This document shows, one piece after another, positions 8,277 to 15,243 of a stretch of 15,248 nt of DNA. The notes beneath the pieces are model-generated. The model was given only the letters and a program-made list of their open reading frames with translations. It did not search any database and had not been told where the DNA came from. A program made the translations under genes and the position numbers. Source of the stretch: Lentzea aerocolonigenes (GTDB lineage: Bacteria > Actinomycetota > Actinomycetes > Mycobacteriales > Pseudonocardiaceae); contig NZ_JYJG01000288.1 in assembly GCF_000955955.1 (NCBI RefSeq), forward strand, positions 1-15,248, read 5' to 3'. Numbering within the stretch: position 1 is the stretch's first letter; the number at the start of each line of letters is the position of its first letter.

Positions 8277-8906
8277 ATGCCGAAGCGGTCTTACGGCCAG
8301 TACTGCGGCCTGGCGCGGGCGCTCGACGTCGTCGGTGCGCGCTGGAGCCTGCTCATCGTCAGGGAGCTGCTGGTCGGCCCGGCCCGCTACGGCGAACTGC
8401 TGGCCGGCTTGCCGGGCATCGCCACGAACCTCCTCGCCTCCCGCCTGAAGGAGTTGGAGGAAGTCGGAGTCGTCGAACGCACTCTCGACACCGACAGCAA
8501 CGGCGTCGCGTATGTCCTCACGTCGTGGGGGAGAGAACTCCGTGACACGGTCGCGTCGCTGGTGCGTTGGAGCACCCCGCTGATGATCGCCGGCCCGCAG
8601 GGCGACACCTTCCAGGGCCGCTGGCTGGTCGTCGCACTCGATGCCCTGCTGCGCGACCGAAGATCCAAGAAGGCGATGACGATCGGCTTGTCCGCCGACG
8701 ACGCGGTGGTCGCCGTGCACGCGTCCAAGACGGGAATGCGCGTCGAGGTCTGCGGCGAAGAGCGGCCCGCCACCGTCTTCCGCGGCGAGCCCGCCATCGT
8801 GCTGGGCCTGGCCTCGGGGATGCTGACCGTCGAGCAGGCGGTGGCGGCAGGCGGCTCGGTGACTGGCCACGAAGCCGACCTCACCGCTGTGCTCACCCCC
8901 GCCTGA
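8277..8906 (+). CDS. HxlR-type winged-helix regulator with SCP2-like C-terminal domain
   Basis: The gene encodes a 209-aa DNA-binding protein. The N-terminal half (about residues 5-100) is an HxlR-family winged helix: KRSYGQYCGLARALDVVG, RWSLLIVRELLVGPARYGEL, then the wing and VASLVRW. The second half (about 110-205) has alternating strands and a closing GLASGMLTVEQAVAAG segment like an SCP2 sterol-carrier domain, so it may sense a hydrophobic ligand. The start is uncertain. ATG 8277 begins MPKRSYGQYC, the usual opening of the family, with GGGTGGG upstream. ATG 8256 would add seven residues (MKAGGRQ) and lies at the edge of the AT-rich promoter island. The gene is divergent from the hydrolase and stops 5 bases before the convergent SCP2 gene. 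Its likely target is the shared promoter with the hydrolase and possibly itself. Confidence 0.88.
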   Translation: MPKRSYGQYCGLARALDVVGARWSLLIVRELLVGPARYGELLAGLPGIATNLLASRLKELEEVGVVERTLDTDSNGVAYVLTSWGRELRDTVASLVRWSTPLMIAGPQGDTFQGRWLVVALDALLRDRRSKKAMTIGLSADDAVVAVHASKTGMRVEVCGEERPATVFRGEPAIVLGLASGMLTVEQAVAAGGSVTGHEADLTAVLTPA

Positions 8907-8917
8907 CCATGTCAGGC
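8901..8917. terminator. Short perfect stem-loop over both stop codons
   Basis: GCCTGAC (8901-8907) and GTCAGGC (8911-8917) form a perfect 7-bp stem with a 3-base loop. The two TGA stops of the convergent genes (8904-8906 plus, 8914-8912 minus) sit symmetrically in the two arms. There is no T-run, so it is at best a weak terminator. Confidence 0.4.
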
Positions 8918-9241
8918 CTCGGTGTCGAAGAGCTCGGGCACCCGCAGAGCGAGTGTCATGTCGCCCTCCACCTTCATCTTCCCGGCCATGAACGCCTTCA
9001 TGGCGTCCTGCTGGCCCTCCGCGATGGCGAGCCAGATCTCGCTCGTGGTGGTGAACGTGGTGTCCGGCTCCTCGACACCACCGGGAATCAGGCGGGCGAC
9101 GCCGTCCTTGATCTCCACCGCCCACACACCGGGGTCCAGGTCGGTGAGCTGCCACTGCAGGGTGCGTTCGAGACCGTCAGCAGCCTCGGGCCGCAGGCGG
9201 CCGGGCAGCTGGTCGAAGACTTCACCGATGGTGAGGGGCAT
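8912..9241 (-). CDS. SCP2 sterol-binding domain protein
   Basis: This 109-aa single-domain protein of the SCP2 family binds lipids or other hydrophobic ligands in a small alpha/beta pocket. The family pattern is clear: an N-terminal helix with FDQLPGRL, strands around LQWQLTDLDPGVWAVEIKDG, DTTFTTTSEIWLAIAEGQQDAMKAF, and the closing GKMKVEGDMTLALRVPELF. The start is ATG 9241, with AGGAG 9 bases upstream on the minus strand; the frame remains open to 9313, but that extension has no domain-like sequence. It is convergent with the HxlR-SCP2 regulator, so two SCP2-like domains lie side by side. It may carry or buffer the ligand that the regulator senses; this is inference. Confidence 0.9.
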   Translation of the reverse strand: MPLTIGEVFDQLPGRLRPEAADGLERTLQWQLTDLDPGVWAVEIKDGVARLIPGGVEEPDTTFTTTSEIWLAIAEGQQDAMKAFMAGKMKVEGDMTLALRVPELFDTEA

Positions 9242-9312
9242 GGGATTCCGCTCCTGATGTTCGTCGTCACGGTCGTGCCCGCCGACCGTAGAAGCACGAA
9301 CTTCCTTGCCCA

Positions 9313-9357
9313 TTACCGGAGCCGTAAGCCCTTACGCGCGAGGTAAGCGGGCCGTAA
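9313..9357. promoter_or_regulatory. Array of TTAC-N7-GTAA operator-like sites
   Basis: In the 158-base gap between the divergent SCP2 and SnoaL-like genes, TTAC-N7-GTAA occurs twice (9313-9327 and 9332-9346). A further GTAA half-site lies at 9354-9357. The half-site starts are 9313, 9324, 9332, 9343 and 9354, giving steps of 11, 8, 11 and 11 bases, so most lie on one face of the helix. CGTAAG-CC-CTTACG at 9323-9336 forms an additional inverted repeat between the two units. This looks like a binding region for a dimeric regulator acting on one or both genes. The regulator is unknown; the nearby HxlR-type protein is one candidate. Confidence 0.5.
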
Positions 9358-9399
9358 CTGCCGCCATCGATCATCGATCTGAAACGGGGAGTGGTCTTG

Positions 9400-9834
9400 A
9401 TGGACGAAGTTGTGACCGGCACCGACGTGGTGTCGCAGTTCCTCGCCGCGGCCGCCGCGGGAGACACCGACGCCGTGATCGCGACATTGGCCGACGACGC
9501 CGAGATGGTGACGCCGTTGTCGAGCCGTGTAGTGGTCCGCGGCCGCGACGACCTGCGCATCTTCTTCGGAGCGTTTCTCCCAGTGCTGTCCCGGGAACTG
9601 CACTGGCGCAGCCGGGTCAGCAACGGTGACACGACCGTCGCCTTGGCCGTGGCGCGACTCGGTGGAGTGCGTGTCGAGGACGCGATGCTGATCGAGCAGA
9701 ACGCCGATGGCCGCATATGCCGGATCACCCCGCACGTCCGGCCGTGGCTGGGCTTGACGGTGTCGGCATTCGTGCTGGGTCCCAAGCTGATGCGGCATCC
9801 CGGGCTCATCCGCCGTGCGATGGCACGCCGGTAG
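9400..9834 (+). CDS. NTF2-like / SnoaL-like small protein
   Basis: This 144-aa protein has the pattern of the NTF2-like fold: an N-terminal helix (VVSQFLAAAAAGD), TDAVIATLADDAEMVTP, an RGRDDLRIFFGAF helix, and strands ending in DAMLIEQNADGRICRI. Family members include polyketide cyclases, isomerases and many proteins of unknown role, so no reaction is assigned. A basic, hydrophobic tail (LTVSAFVLGPKLMRHPGLIRRAMARR) follows the fold and could contact a membrane or partner. The start is ATG 9400, with GGGGAG 8 bases upstream; a GTG at 9391 overlaps that ribosome site and is less likely. The gene is divergent from the SCP2 gene across the TTAC/GTAA array and convergent with the NB-ARC regulator. 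Confidence 0.82.
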   Translation: MDEVVTGTDVVSQFLAAAAAGDTDAVIATLADDAEMVTPLSSRVVVRGRDDLRIFFGAFLPVLSRELHWRSRVSNGDTTVALAVARLGGVRVEDAMLIEQNADGRICRITPHVRPWLGLTVSAFVLGPKLMRHPGLIRRAMARR

Positions 9835-9913
9835 CCGAGACTGTCAGGAGCCCGGCACCGCGGCCGTGTACGGCTTGACATTGGCCTGGTGATCCATGTC
9901 GTCCGGCAGGGGA

Positions 9914-11236
9914 TCAGCTCACCAGGAGAAAGTCCCGTTGCCCCAGCAGCCGTTCCAGTGCCCGGCGGCTTCGGCTCACCGGCTCGTCGATGCTCAGCCG
10001 CTCCGCCGCGTAGGTGGAAACCAGACGAGGCATGCTGTAGCGGCCGCGTCCGAGGTGCTCGAGCAGGTGCGCGTCAACCAGTACGTCGAGCAGCTTCTGC
10101 GTTGACCTCGTCGCCTGGTTCGCGAGCACCGCGGCGGCTCGCACGTCGAAGGTGTCGCCGGGGTGGAGTGTCAGCAGCCGAAGCAGTCGCCGTGACTCCG
10201 GAGGCAGCAAGCGGTCGGACAGCGTTAGGCTGGACCGCAGACCGCCCTCCAACGCGAGCGTCGCGACCGTTTCCACGTAGTCGGCCAATGTCCAGCAAGG
10301 GTGTTCGCGCAGGTGGTGGCCGATGATCGTCAACGCCTGCGGGTGCCGGCCCAGCAGTTCGACGATCCGGGTGACAGGCCCGGATCCGATGCGTCGCGGC
10401 ACCGCGTTGCGTCGCAACAACTCCAGCGCATCGGCGGTGTTGAGTGGCTGCACTGTCGTGGACGGCAGACTGTGCAACGTGCGACGACTGGTGATGAGTG
10501 CGTGACTGCCCTTGGGCGGTAACAGAGGTGCGATCTGAGTTGCGTCCGCTGCGTTGTCCAGCACGATCAACGCGCGTGTTCCGGCAAGCATCCGGTGGTA
10601 CATGCGTGATCGCGCATCGAGGTCGGGCGGAATCTGGTCGCCGGGTAAACCGAGCAGCCGTAAGAACGACTCCAGCACAGCCACTGGATCGACCGGTGGA
10701 CGAGCGGGGTCGATTCCGCGCAGGTTCACGAACAACACCGGGCCGTCGACCATGCCGCGGCTGATCAGTCGGTGTCCCAAGTGGACAGCCAAGGAAGTCT
10801 TTCCGATTCCCGCCAATCCGTTCAACGCCACCACGCCGCCGGCTGCGAACCGGTCCATCAGATCGGCCCGGCCGATGAAGTCGGGCAAGTCCGAAGGGAG
10901 CTCGTCGCACACGCTGATGCAGCTGGTCGCATCGGTCTCGCCCAGCACTCGGCGCAAAGCCTGCCGCCACTCTCCGACGGCGGCGACGTTCCCGTCGACA
11001 AGTGCGTCGACGATCGCGAGCATCAGGTCGATGTTGGGACGGCGCCTGCCAGTCTGAAAACAGTTGCCGACAGTCGACCTCGCAGGCCATTCACTGCGTG
11101 GCCGGCCCGCAAGCTGCCACGACGTGTGAATGCGTTTGGTGATGTCGGTGATCGACGGATTTCCCGCATCTACCTTCAGCGTGCGTAAAGCTGCGACATA
11201 GTCGTCGAGCGTGCGCGGTCTGCCCGGCGTGAACAC
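9914..11236 (-). CDS. HTH plus NB-ARC (STAND-type) ATPase regulator with four TTA codons
   Basis: This 440-aa putative transcriptional switch has an N-terminal 95 residues with the helix-turn-helix-like region common in actinomycete NB-ARC proteins (RTLDDYVAALRTLK and RSTVGNCFQTGRRRPNIDLMLAIVDAL). The NB-ARC ATPase follows: Walker A from G140 to T147 (GLAGIGKT), Walker B in RALIVLDNA, and the HALITSRR sensor strand, then a winged-helix-like part around LLRLLTLHPGDTFDVRAAA. No TPR region follows, unlike long AfsR-type proteins. Four leucines (17, 192, 197, 239) use TTA, at plus-strand 11186-11188, 10661-10663, 10646-10648 and 10520-10522. I saw no TTA in the other genes. In streptomycetes such codons make translation depend on the bldA tRNA. 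The start is GTG 11236, with GAGGGGGG about 7 bases upstream. Its likely target is the divergent OsmC operon. Confidence 0.88.
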   Translation of the reverse strand: MFTPGRPRTLDDYVAALRTLKVDAGNPSITDITKRIHTSWQLAGRPRSEWPARSTVGNCFQTGRRRPNIDLMLAIVDALVDGNVAAVGEWRQALRRVLGETDATSCISVCDELPSDLPDFIGRADLMDRFAAGGVVALNGLAGIGKTSLAVHLGHRLISRGMVDGPVLFVNLRGIDPARPPVDPVAVLESFLRLLGLPGDQIPPDLDARSRMYHRMLAGTRALIVLDNAADATQIAPLLPPKGSHALITSRRTLHSLPSTTVQPLNTADALELLRRNAVPRRIGSGPVTRIVELLGRHPQALTIIGHHLREHPCWTLADYVETVATLALEGGLRSSLTLSDRLLPPESRRLLRLLTLHPGDTFDVRAAAVLANQATRSTQKLLDVLVDAHLLEHLGRGRYSMPRLVSTYAAERLSIDEPVSRSRRALERLLGQRDFLLVS

Positions 11237-11313
11237 TGGAACGCCCCCCTCAGCGAACTTGGAACGCTCGTTTCAAGATAGCCGGGTTGTCAAGGTCGTT
11301 CCACTCAGCGAAC
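11237..11313. promoter_or_regulatory. Divergent control region with TGGAACG repeats and a 9+9 inverted repeat
   Basis: The gap between the NB-ARC gene and the OsmC operon contains TGGAACG at 11237-11243 and 11260-11266, and its reverse complement at 11297-11303. CTTGGAACG (11258-11266) and CGTTTCAAG (11269-11277) form an inverted repeat with one mismatch around a 2-base centre. The 10-base CTCAGCGAAC occurs directly at 11249-11258 and 11304-11313. Such a cluster suggests an operator. The GGAAC core also resembles ECF sigma -35 elements, but no matching -10 was found. Confidence 0.45.
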
Positions 11314-11375
11314 CGATTCGTCCAGGATCGTCCACGACCCCCCAACGGCGGCTGGATGGTCGAGATGCTGCTGCC

Positions 11376-11795
11376 ATGCCAGAGATCATCGTCACGCTCC
11401 AGCACGCTGGTGACACCGTCACGACAGGGCAGGCCCGGTCGCACTCGGTCGTCGTCGATCGTCCGGAGGAAAAGGGCGGCAACGACAAGGGGCCCATGGG
11501 TGGTGAGCTGCTGCTGCTCGCTCTCGGTGGCTGCTTCCTCAGCACCTTCCTCGGAATGCTCAAGGCCGACGGTCACTCGCTCGACCGCGAGCTGGTCAGC
11601 CTGAACGTCACGGGTGTCCTCACGCCCGCACCGACCAGGTTCACCGAGATCATCGTTGAGGTGACGGCGCCGGAAGAGCTCAAGGGGGAGCTCGCCAAGC
11701 CGTTCCTGAAGGCCGAGCGCGGCTGCATCGTGCACAACTCGATCAAGGACGCGATCGCTGTCGCGTTCGAGTACCGGTGGACAACAGGGGGATGA
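11376..11795 (+). CDS. OsmC family protein
   Basis: This 139-aa protein belongs to the OsmC/Ohr superfamily, whose best-known members reduce organic hydroperoxides with a cysteine pair and act as dimers. Both conserved cysteines are present, in LLALGGCFLSTF and ERGCIVHNSI. PMGGELLLLALGG and the closing IKDAIAVAFEYRW also fit. It lacks features that would separate a peroxidase from the less defined OsmC-like group. The ATG at 11376 is the first in-frame start inside the domain, with a weak GAG-containing ribosome site; the frame stays open upstream only through the control region. It is the first gene of a three-gene operon, and its TGA (11793-11795) overlaps the ATG at 11792 of the flavoprotein. 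Its presence suggests that thiol or peroxide chemistry accompanies the pathway. Confidence 0.88.
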   Translation: MPEIIVTLQHAGDTVTTGQARSHSVVVDRPEEKGGNDKGPMGGELLLLALGGCFLSTFLGMLKADGHSLDRELVSLNVTGVLTPAPTRFTEIIVEVTAPEELKGELAKPFLKAERGCIVHNSIKDAIAVAFEYRWTTGG

Positions 11796-13690
11796 CAGTG
11801 TCAATGGGGGAGATCAAGAAGGTCGTCATCGTCGGAGCTGGGTTCTCCGGGACGTTGACGGCGACCAGGTTGTTGCAGTTCGCGGACTCTCCGTTGGAGA
11901 TCACGCTCATCGAACGCAACGAGCGAGTTCGCGGCGGCGGCATCGCCTTCGGCGAGGCGTCCACGACCTGGAACCACATGCTCAACATCCAGGCGGGCCG
12001 GATCACGCTCTACCGCGAGCGCGCCGAGGACTTCCTGGAGTGGGCCAACCACGAAGCCGACCGGTCTGAGTGGCCGACGAGGTGGAAATACCACGCGTTC
12101 AGCCTGAGCTGCGTCGTCCCGCGGCGGATCTTCGGTCAGTACCTGACCGAACGCCTGCACAGCACCGCCGAAGAAGCCCGCGGGCAGGCCACTCTGATCG
12201 AACGCACGGGAACCGTGGTGGACGTGCGGCCGGACGGCGAAGGACACGTCGTTCAGCTCGTGTCCGGCGACGAGGGGCAGGTGCACACGTTGCCTGCGGA
12301 CTACGTCGTCTTCGCCACCGGTCACCTGGACCCGGTGCACAAGCCGTTCTACGACGGTGTGAAGGACTCGGCCCGGTTCGTGTTCAACCCGTACGCGAAC
12401 AGCTCGCGAGCCGTGTTCAACGAGATCAGGCCGGATGAGAAGGTGCTGCTCGTCGGGTCGGGTCTGACGTCGTTCGACGCGGTGGTGTCCCTGGTCAACG
12501 CTGGTCACACCGGCGAGATCCTGATCTGCTCGCGTGCCGGCCACATGCACGGCACCTATCCGGCCGACCACCAGCACGACATCTGGCAGGCGCGCCGGCC
12601 ACCGTTCCTCGACACCGAGACCCTGACCGCCGACGCCGTGGTCGAGGGTGTGCGGGCCGAGTACGAGTACCTGAAGGCCTCGCTGCACGACACCCATCCG
12701 GACGTCGTCGCGGAACGGATCATGAAGGCCTGGGAACCGTACGTCATCGAGGTCGCCCAGCGCCTGGATCCGGCAGACGTGCGGATGCTGCTCGACAAGT
12801 ACAAGAGCCTCATCGTCGCCAGCCGCACCAGCACGGTTCCGGACATCGGCAACGTGGTGCGCAGCCGAATGCGGAGCTATCCCGGTGCGCCGCGCACGAT
12901 CTCGCAACTGCCGGCGGAGATCACCAGTATGACGGAGGCGAACGGCAAGATCCGCGTGTCGTTCAGCGACCGGCCCGACCTCGAGGTCGACCGCGTCGTC
13001 AACTGCCTGGGCAACACCACGAACTACGGAACCATCGCCCATCCGTTGTGGCGAGGCCTGGTCCAGGACCGCAAGCAAGCAACGCCGCACGGCAAAACCG
13101 GCCGCGGCGTCGAAGTTCGCGGCCACGGCCAGCTCGTGGCTCAGGACGGCACGGTCAGCGGCACGCTCTACGGCGTCGGCCCGATGCGCCAGGGCGACGA
13201 GACGGTCCGTCGCGGCCGGCTCGGCGCGTTCGTGTTCAGCATCGGCACGCTGCGCAACCAGTGCTTCGACACGGCAATGGAAATGTTGCGGCACATGCGG
13301 TTCCCGGAGGTCACGGCGATCCCCGAGGACGTGTCGCACTGCCTGGTGCGGAGCACCGACTGGCTCGTCGAGCATGTCGGAGCTCCGCAGGTCAGGGACA
13401 AGGTGTTGGCGCACGCCCAGGAATCGGTGCTGCCCGCGACTCAGGCCTACTTGCAGGCGCGGGAACGCGACCAACGCGACAAGTTGCGCAAGGCGATCGC
13501 CGACGACCTGGCCGAGTTCGCGCCGACCCTGGACCTGGAACCCGCAGTCGCGCAACGTCTCACATTGCTGCTGGCACTGGCTGTGGAGAAGCACGTCGTG
13601 CTGTCGATGTGCGACATCACCCGGCTCTCGGAGTGGCAGTCGCCGCAGTACACGGAGCTGGTTCGCACGGCGGCGGTGGCGCTGAAGTGA
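11792..13690 (+). CDS. FAD/NAD(P)-binding oxidoreductase (NAD_binding_9 type)
   Basis: This putative flavin-dependent oxidoreductase is about 632 aa long. An FAD-type Rossmann motif VVIVGAGFSGT lies near residues 11-21. GGGIAFGE and WNHMLNIQAGRITLYRERAEDFLEWAN then match the NAD_binding_9 family block (GxAFG...HLLNVPAG). A second dinucleotide site, VGSGLTSFD, begins at about residue 221, after VVFATGHLDP. RVVNCLGNTTNYG and TLYGVGPM are late flavoprotein elements. About 120 mostly helical residues at the C-terminus have no recognised fold. The substrate is unknown; relatives are usually annotated only as FAD/NAD(P)-binding proteins. The start is ambiguous. ATG 11792 overlaps the OsmC stop. GTG 11798 has AGGGGG at a better 6-base gap, and ATG 11804 is also possible; all keep the Rossmann motif. 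Its stop overlaps the next gene by GTGA. Confidence 0.85.
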   Translation: MTVSMGEIKKVVIVGAGFSGTLTATRLLQFADSPLEITLIERNERVRGGGIAFGEASTTWNHMLNIQAGRITLYRERAEDFLEWANHEADRSEWPTRWKYHAFSLSCVVPRRIFGQYLTERLHSTAEEARGQATLIERTGTVVDVRPDGEGHVVQLVSGDEGQVHTLPADYVVFATGHLDPVHKPFYDGVKDSARFVFNPYANSSRAVFNEIRPDEKVLLVGSGLTSFDAVVSLVNAGHTGEILICSRAGHMHGTYPADHQHDIWQARRPPFLDTETLTADAVVEGVRAEYEYLKASLHDTHPDVVAERIMKAWEPYVIEVAQRLDPADVRMLLDKYKSLIVASRTSTVPDIGNVVRSRMRSYPGAPRTISQLPAEITSMTEANGKIRVSFSDRPDLEVDRVVNCLGNTTNYGTIAHPLWRGLVQDRKQATPHGKTGRGVEVRGHGQLVAQDGTVSGTLYGVGPMRQGDETVRRGRLGAFVFSIGTLRNQCFDTAMEMLRHMRFPEVTAIPEDVSHCLVRSTDWLVEHVGAPQVRDKVLAHAQESVLPATQAYLQARERDQRDKLRKAIADDLAEFAPTLDLEPAVAQRLTLLLALAVEKHVVLSMCDITRLSEWQSPQYTELVRTAAVALK

Positions 13691-15243
13691 CGATCTTCGA
13701 CCGGTTGTACATGGTGCGGCACGGTGAATCGACCTGCAACGTCGTGCACCGCATCGCAGGAAACCTGGACGCGCCGCTCACGTTCCTCGGACGCGTCCAG
13801 GCCGAGAAAGTGGCGAGCAAGCACAAAGGACAGTCGTTCGACCGCGTCTTCGTGTCTCCGCTCTCGCGGGCGCACGACACCGCGCGGACGATCCTCGGCG
13901 ACCGGCCGGACATGATCGTCGACCCACGCCTGATGGAGCGCGATTTCGGCGACTACACGCTCAAGAGCAAGTCGCTGCTGCAGAGGCAACACGGCATCGC
14001 CGAGTACGAGAAGGCGATGAACGGCGACAGCGACACCATGTCCGGCGGGGAGACCTTCGAGCAGTTTCGGTCGCGGGTGCACGACTTCTTCGTGCAGGAG
14101 CTGGTACCAGCACTGGAACGCGGCGAGATCGTGTGCGTCGTGTCGCACAAGTACGTCGTCGAGCTGATCTGCCGTTTCATCCTCGACCGACCCGCGGACG
14201 AGTCCTATGACCTGCGGCTGCCGAATTCGGAAATGCTGCGGGGCGGCCGGATCGCCAGCTACGTCGGCAGGGAGAACAAACACCGCAACATGTTCTACGA
14301 CCGGATCGTCGTACATCACCCGGTCGTGTTCTGCCTGGGCATGGTCGCCGGCCTGCTCGGCAACCTGGCCGGCATCCGGATACCCGCATCGCCGTACGTC
14401 CTGCTCGCCCTGCTCGTGGCCGCGAGCATCATCACGATGTGCCGCATCGAGCTCGAGAGCGCCGGCCGGTACGTGACCGACCGCGGGATCATCCGGGCAG
14501 TCCTGGCGCGGTACGTGGCCATACCGGTCTTGCTCGCCCTTGCGCTGCACTGGTTCCCGCTCGGCGACATCGGGTACGCCGCCGTGCTGATCGCGGCGCC
14601 GAGCTCGGTGGTCGCGATGACCGTGAGTCGATGTTTGGGCGGCATGATCGTTCCCGCTTTCGCGCACGTAATGTTGTCTTCGCTGGCAGCGGCCGTGTCG
14701 TTCTCGGCCGTGCTGTCCGTCGTGCTGGACCGCGATGTCGTGCTCGCAGTAATGCTGAGTGTGCTGGCATCGACCGGAACTGTGCTCGTGTCGTACGCCG
14801 TGGTGAAGCAGCTGCGCAAGCGCAGCCCAATTCGCACGGCCAAGTTCGGCGAGCGCAACGCCTACCTGGCCGTGCTGATGCTCACCGCGTTCATCGTGCT
14901 CGTCTCGCTGTCGGTGGATCTCTCGACGTTCGCCACCTACGGCCTCGCGGCGGTGGTGGTTGCCGTCGTGCTGCGTCTGATCTCGCTGGCACTGACGAGG
15001 CGCAACGGCCTGCAAGGCGTGGACGACTACGTGGCGATGACGTACCCGAACGTCTTCGTGGTGGTGATCATCGCCGTGCTGACCGGGCACGCGACGCTTG
15101 CCACGCTCGCGATCTGGTCGTTGTTGCCCACGTTCGCACTGTCCTTTTTCGATAGCTGGTACGCGCGGCGCGTCATGGTGGACGCGAACGACGAACGCTG
15201 GCTGACCGAGCTGCGGATCCCGCGGCCGCGTGTGACCACCTAG
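13687..15243 (+). CDS. Histidine phosphatase fused to a ten-helix BASS-like membrane domain
   Basis: This 518-aa fusion starts at the GTG at 13687, which overlaps the previous stop. Residues 1-205 form a histidine (phosphoglycerate-mutase-like) phosphatase: LYMVRHGEST with His12, Arg61 in LSRAHDTA, Glu84 in MERDFGDY and His154 in VVSHKYVVEL. All four catalytic positions are kept, though Lys follows the second His where Gly is usual. From about residue 208 to 490 there are about ten hydrophobic segments, read by eye. The block IAAPSSVVAMTVSRCLGG with the helix after it, and the late AMTYPNVFVVVIIAVLTG, resemble the two broken crossing helices of BASS (bile-acid:sodium symporter) proteins. The phosphatase should be cytosolic. 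Joining the two would let dephosphorylation feed transport, but substrate, direction and ion coupling are unknown. The membrane assignment is less certain than the phosphatase. The gene stops 5 bases before the window ends. Confidence 0.82.
   Translation: MTIFDRLYMVRHGESTCNVVHRIAGNLDAPLTFLGRVQAEKVASKHKGQSFDRVFVSPLSRAHDTARTILGDRPDMIVDPRLMERDFGDYTLKSKSLLQRQHGIAEYEKAMNGDSDTMSGGETFEQFRSRVHDFFVQELVPALERGEIVCVVSHKYVVELICRFILDRPADESYDLRLPNSEMLRGGRIASYVGRENKHRNMFYDRIVVHHPVVFCLGMVAGLLGNLAGIRIPASPYVLLALLVAASIITMCRIELESAGRYVTDRGIIRAVLARYVAIPVLLALALHWFPLGDIGYAAVLIAAPSSVVAMTVSRCLGGMIVPAFAHVMLSSLAAAVSFSAVLSVVLDRDVVLAVMLSVLASTGTVLVSYAVVKQLRKRSPIRTAKFGERNAYLAVLMLTAFIVLVSLSVDLSTFATYGLAAVVVAVVLRLISLALTRRNGLQGVDDYVAMTYPNVFVVVIIAVLTGHATLATLAIWSLLPTFALSFFDSWYARRVMVDANDERWLTELRIPRPRVTT

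Noticed and set aside
9364..9380. Tandem ATCGATC repeat upstream of the SnoaL-like gene
   Set aside because: Two short self-palindromic copies only; easily produced by chance and not linked to the phased array.
9835..9913. Possible terminator between the convergent SnoaL-like and NB-ARC genes
   Set aside because: Only a short GCCGT/ACGGC pairing with a 2-base centre is present, with no T-run; too weak to call.
11801..13594. Minus-strand open frame (597 codons) opposite the flavoprotein gene
   Set aside because: The plus strand encodes two Rossmann motifs and a family block; the minus frame has no domain-like sequence.
13048..13686. Upstream extension of the phosphatase frame to 13048
   Set aside because: It overlaps the flavoprotein coding sequence and is Arg/Gly/Ala-rich; the phosphatase domain begins directly after GTG 13687.
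13447..15090. Minus-strand open frame (547 codons) opposite the phosphatase-membrane fusion
   Set aside because: It is a His/Asp/Gln-rich low-complexity translation, whereas the plus strand shows a complete phosphatase motif set and membrane helices.
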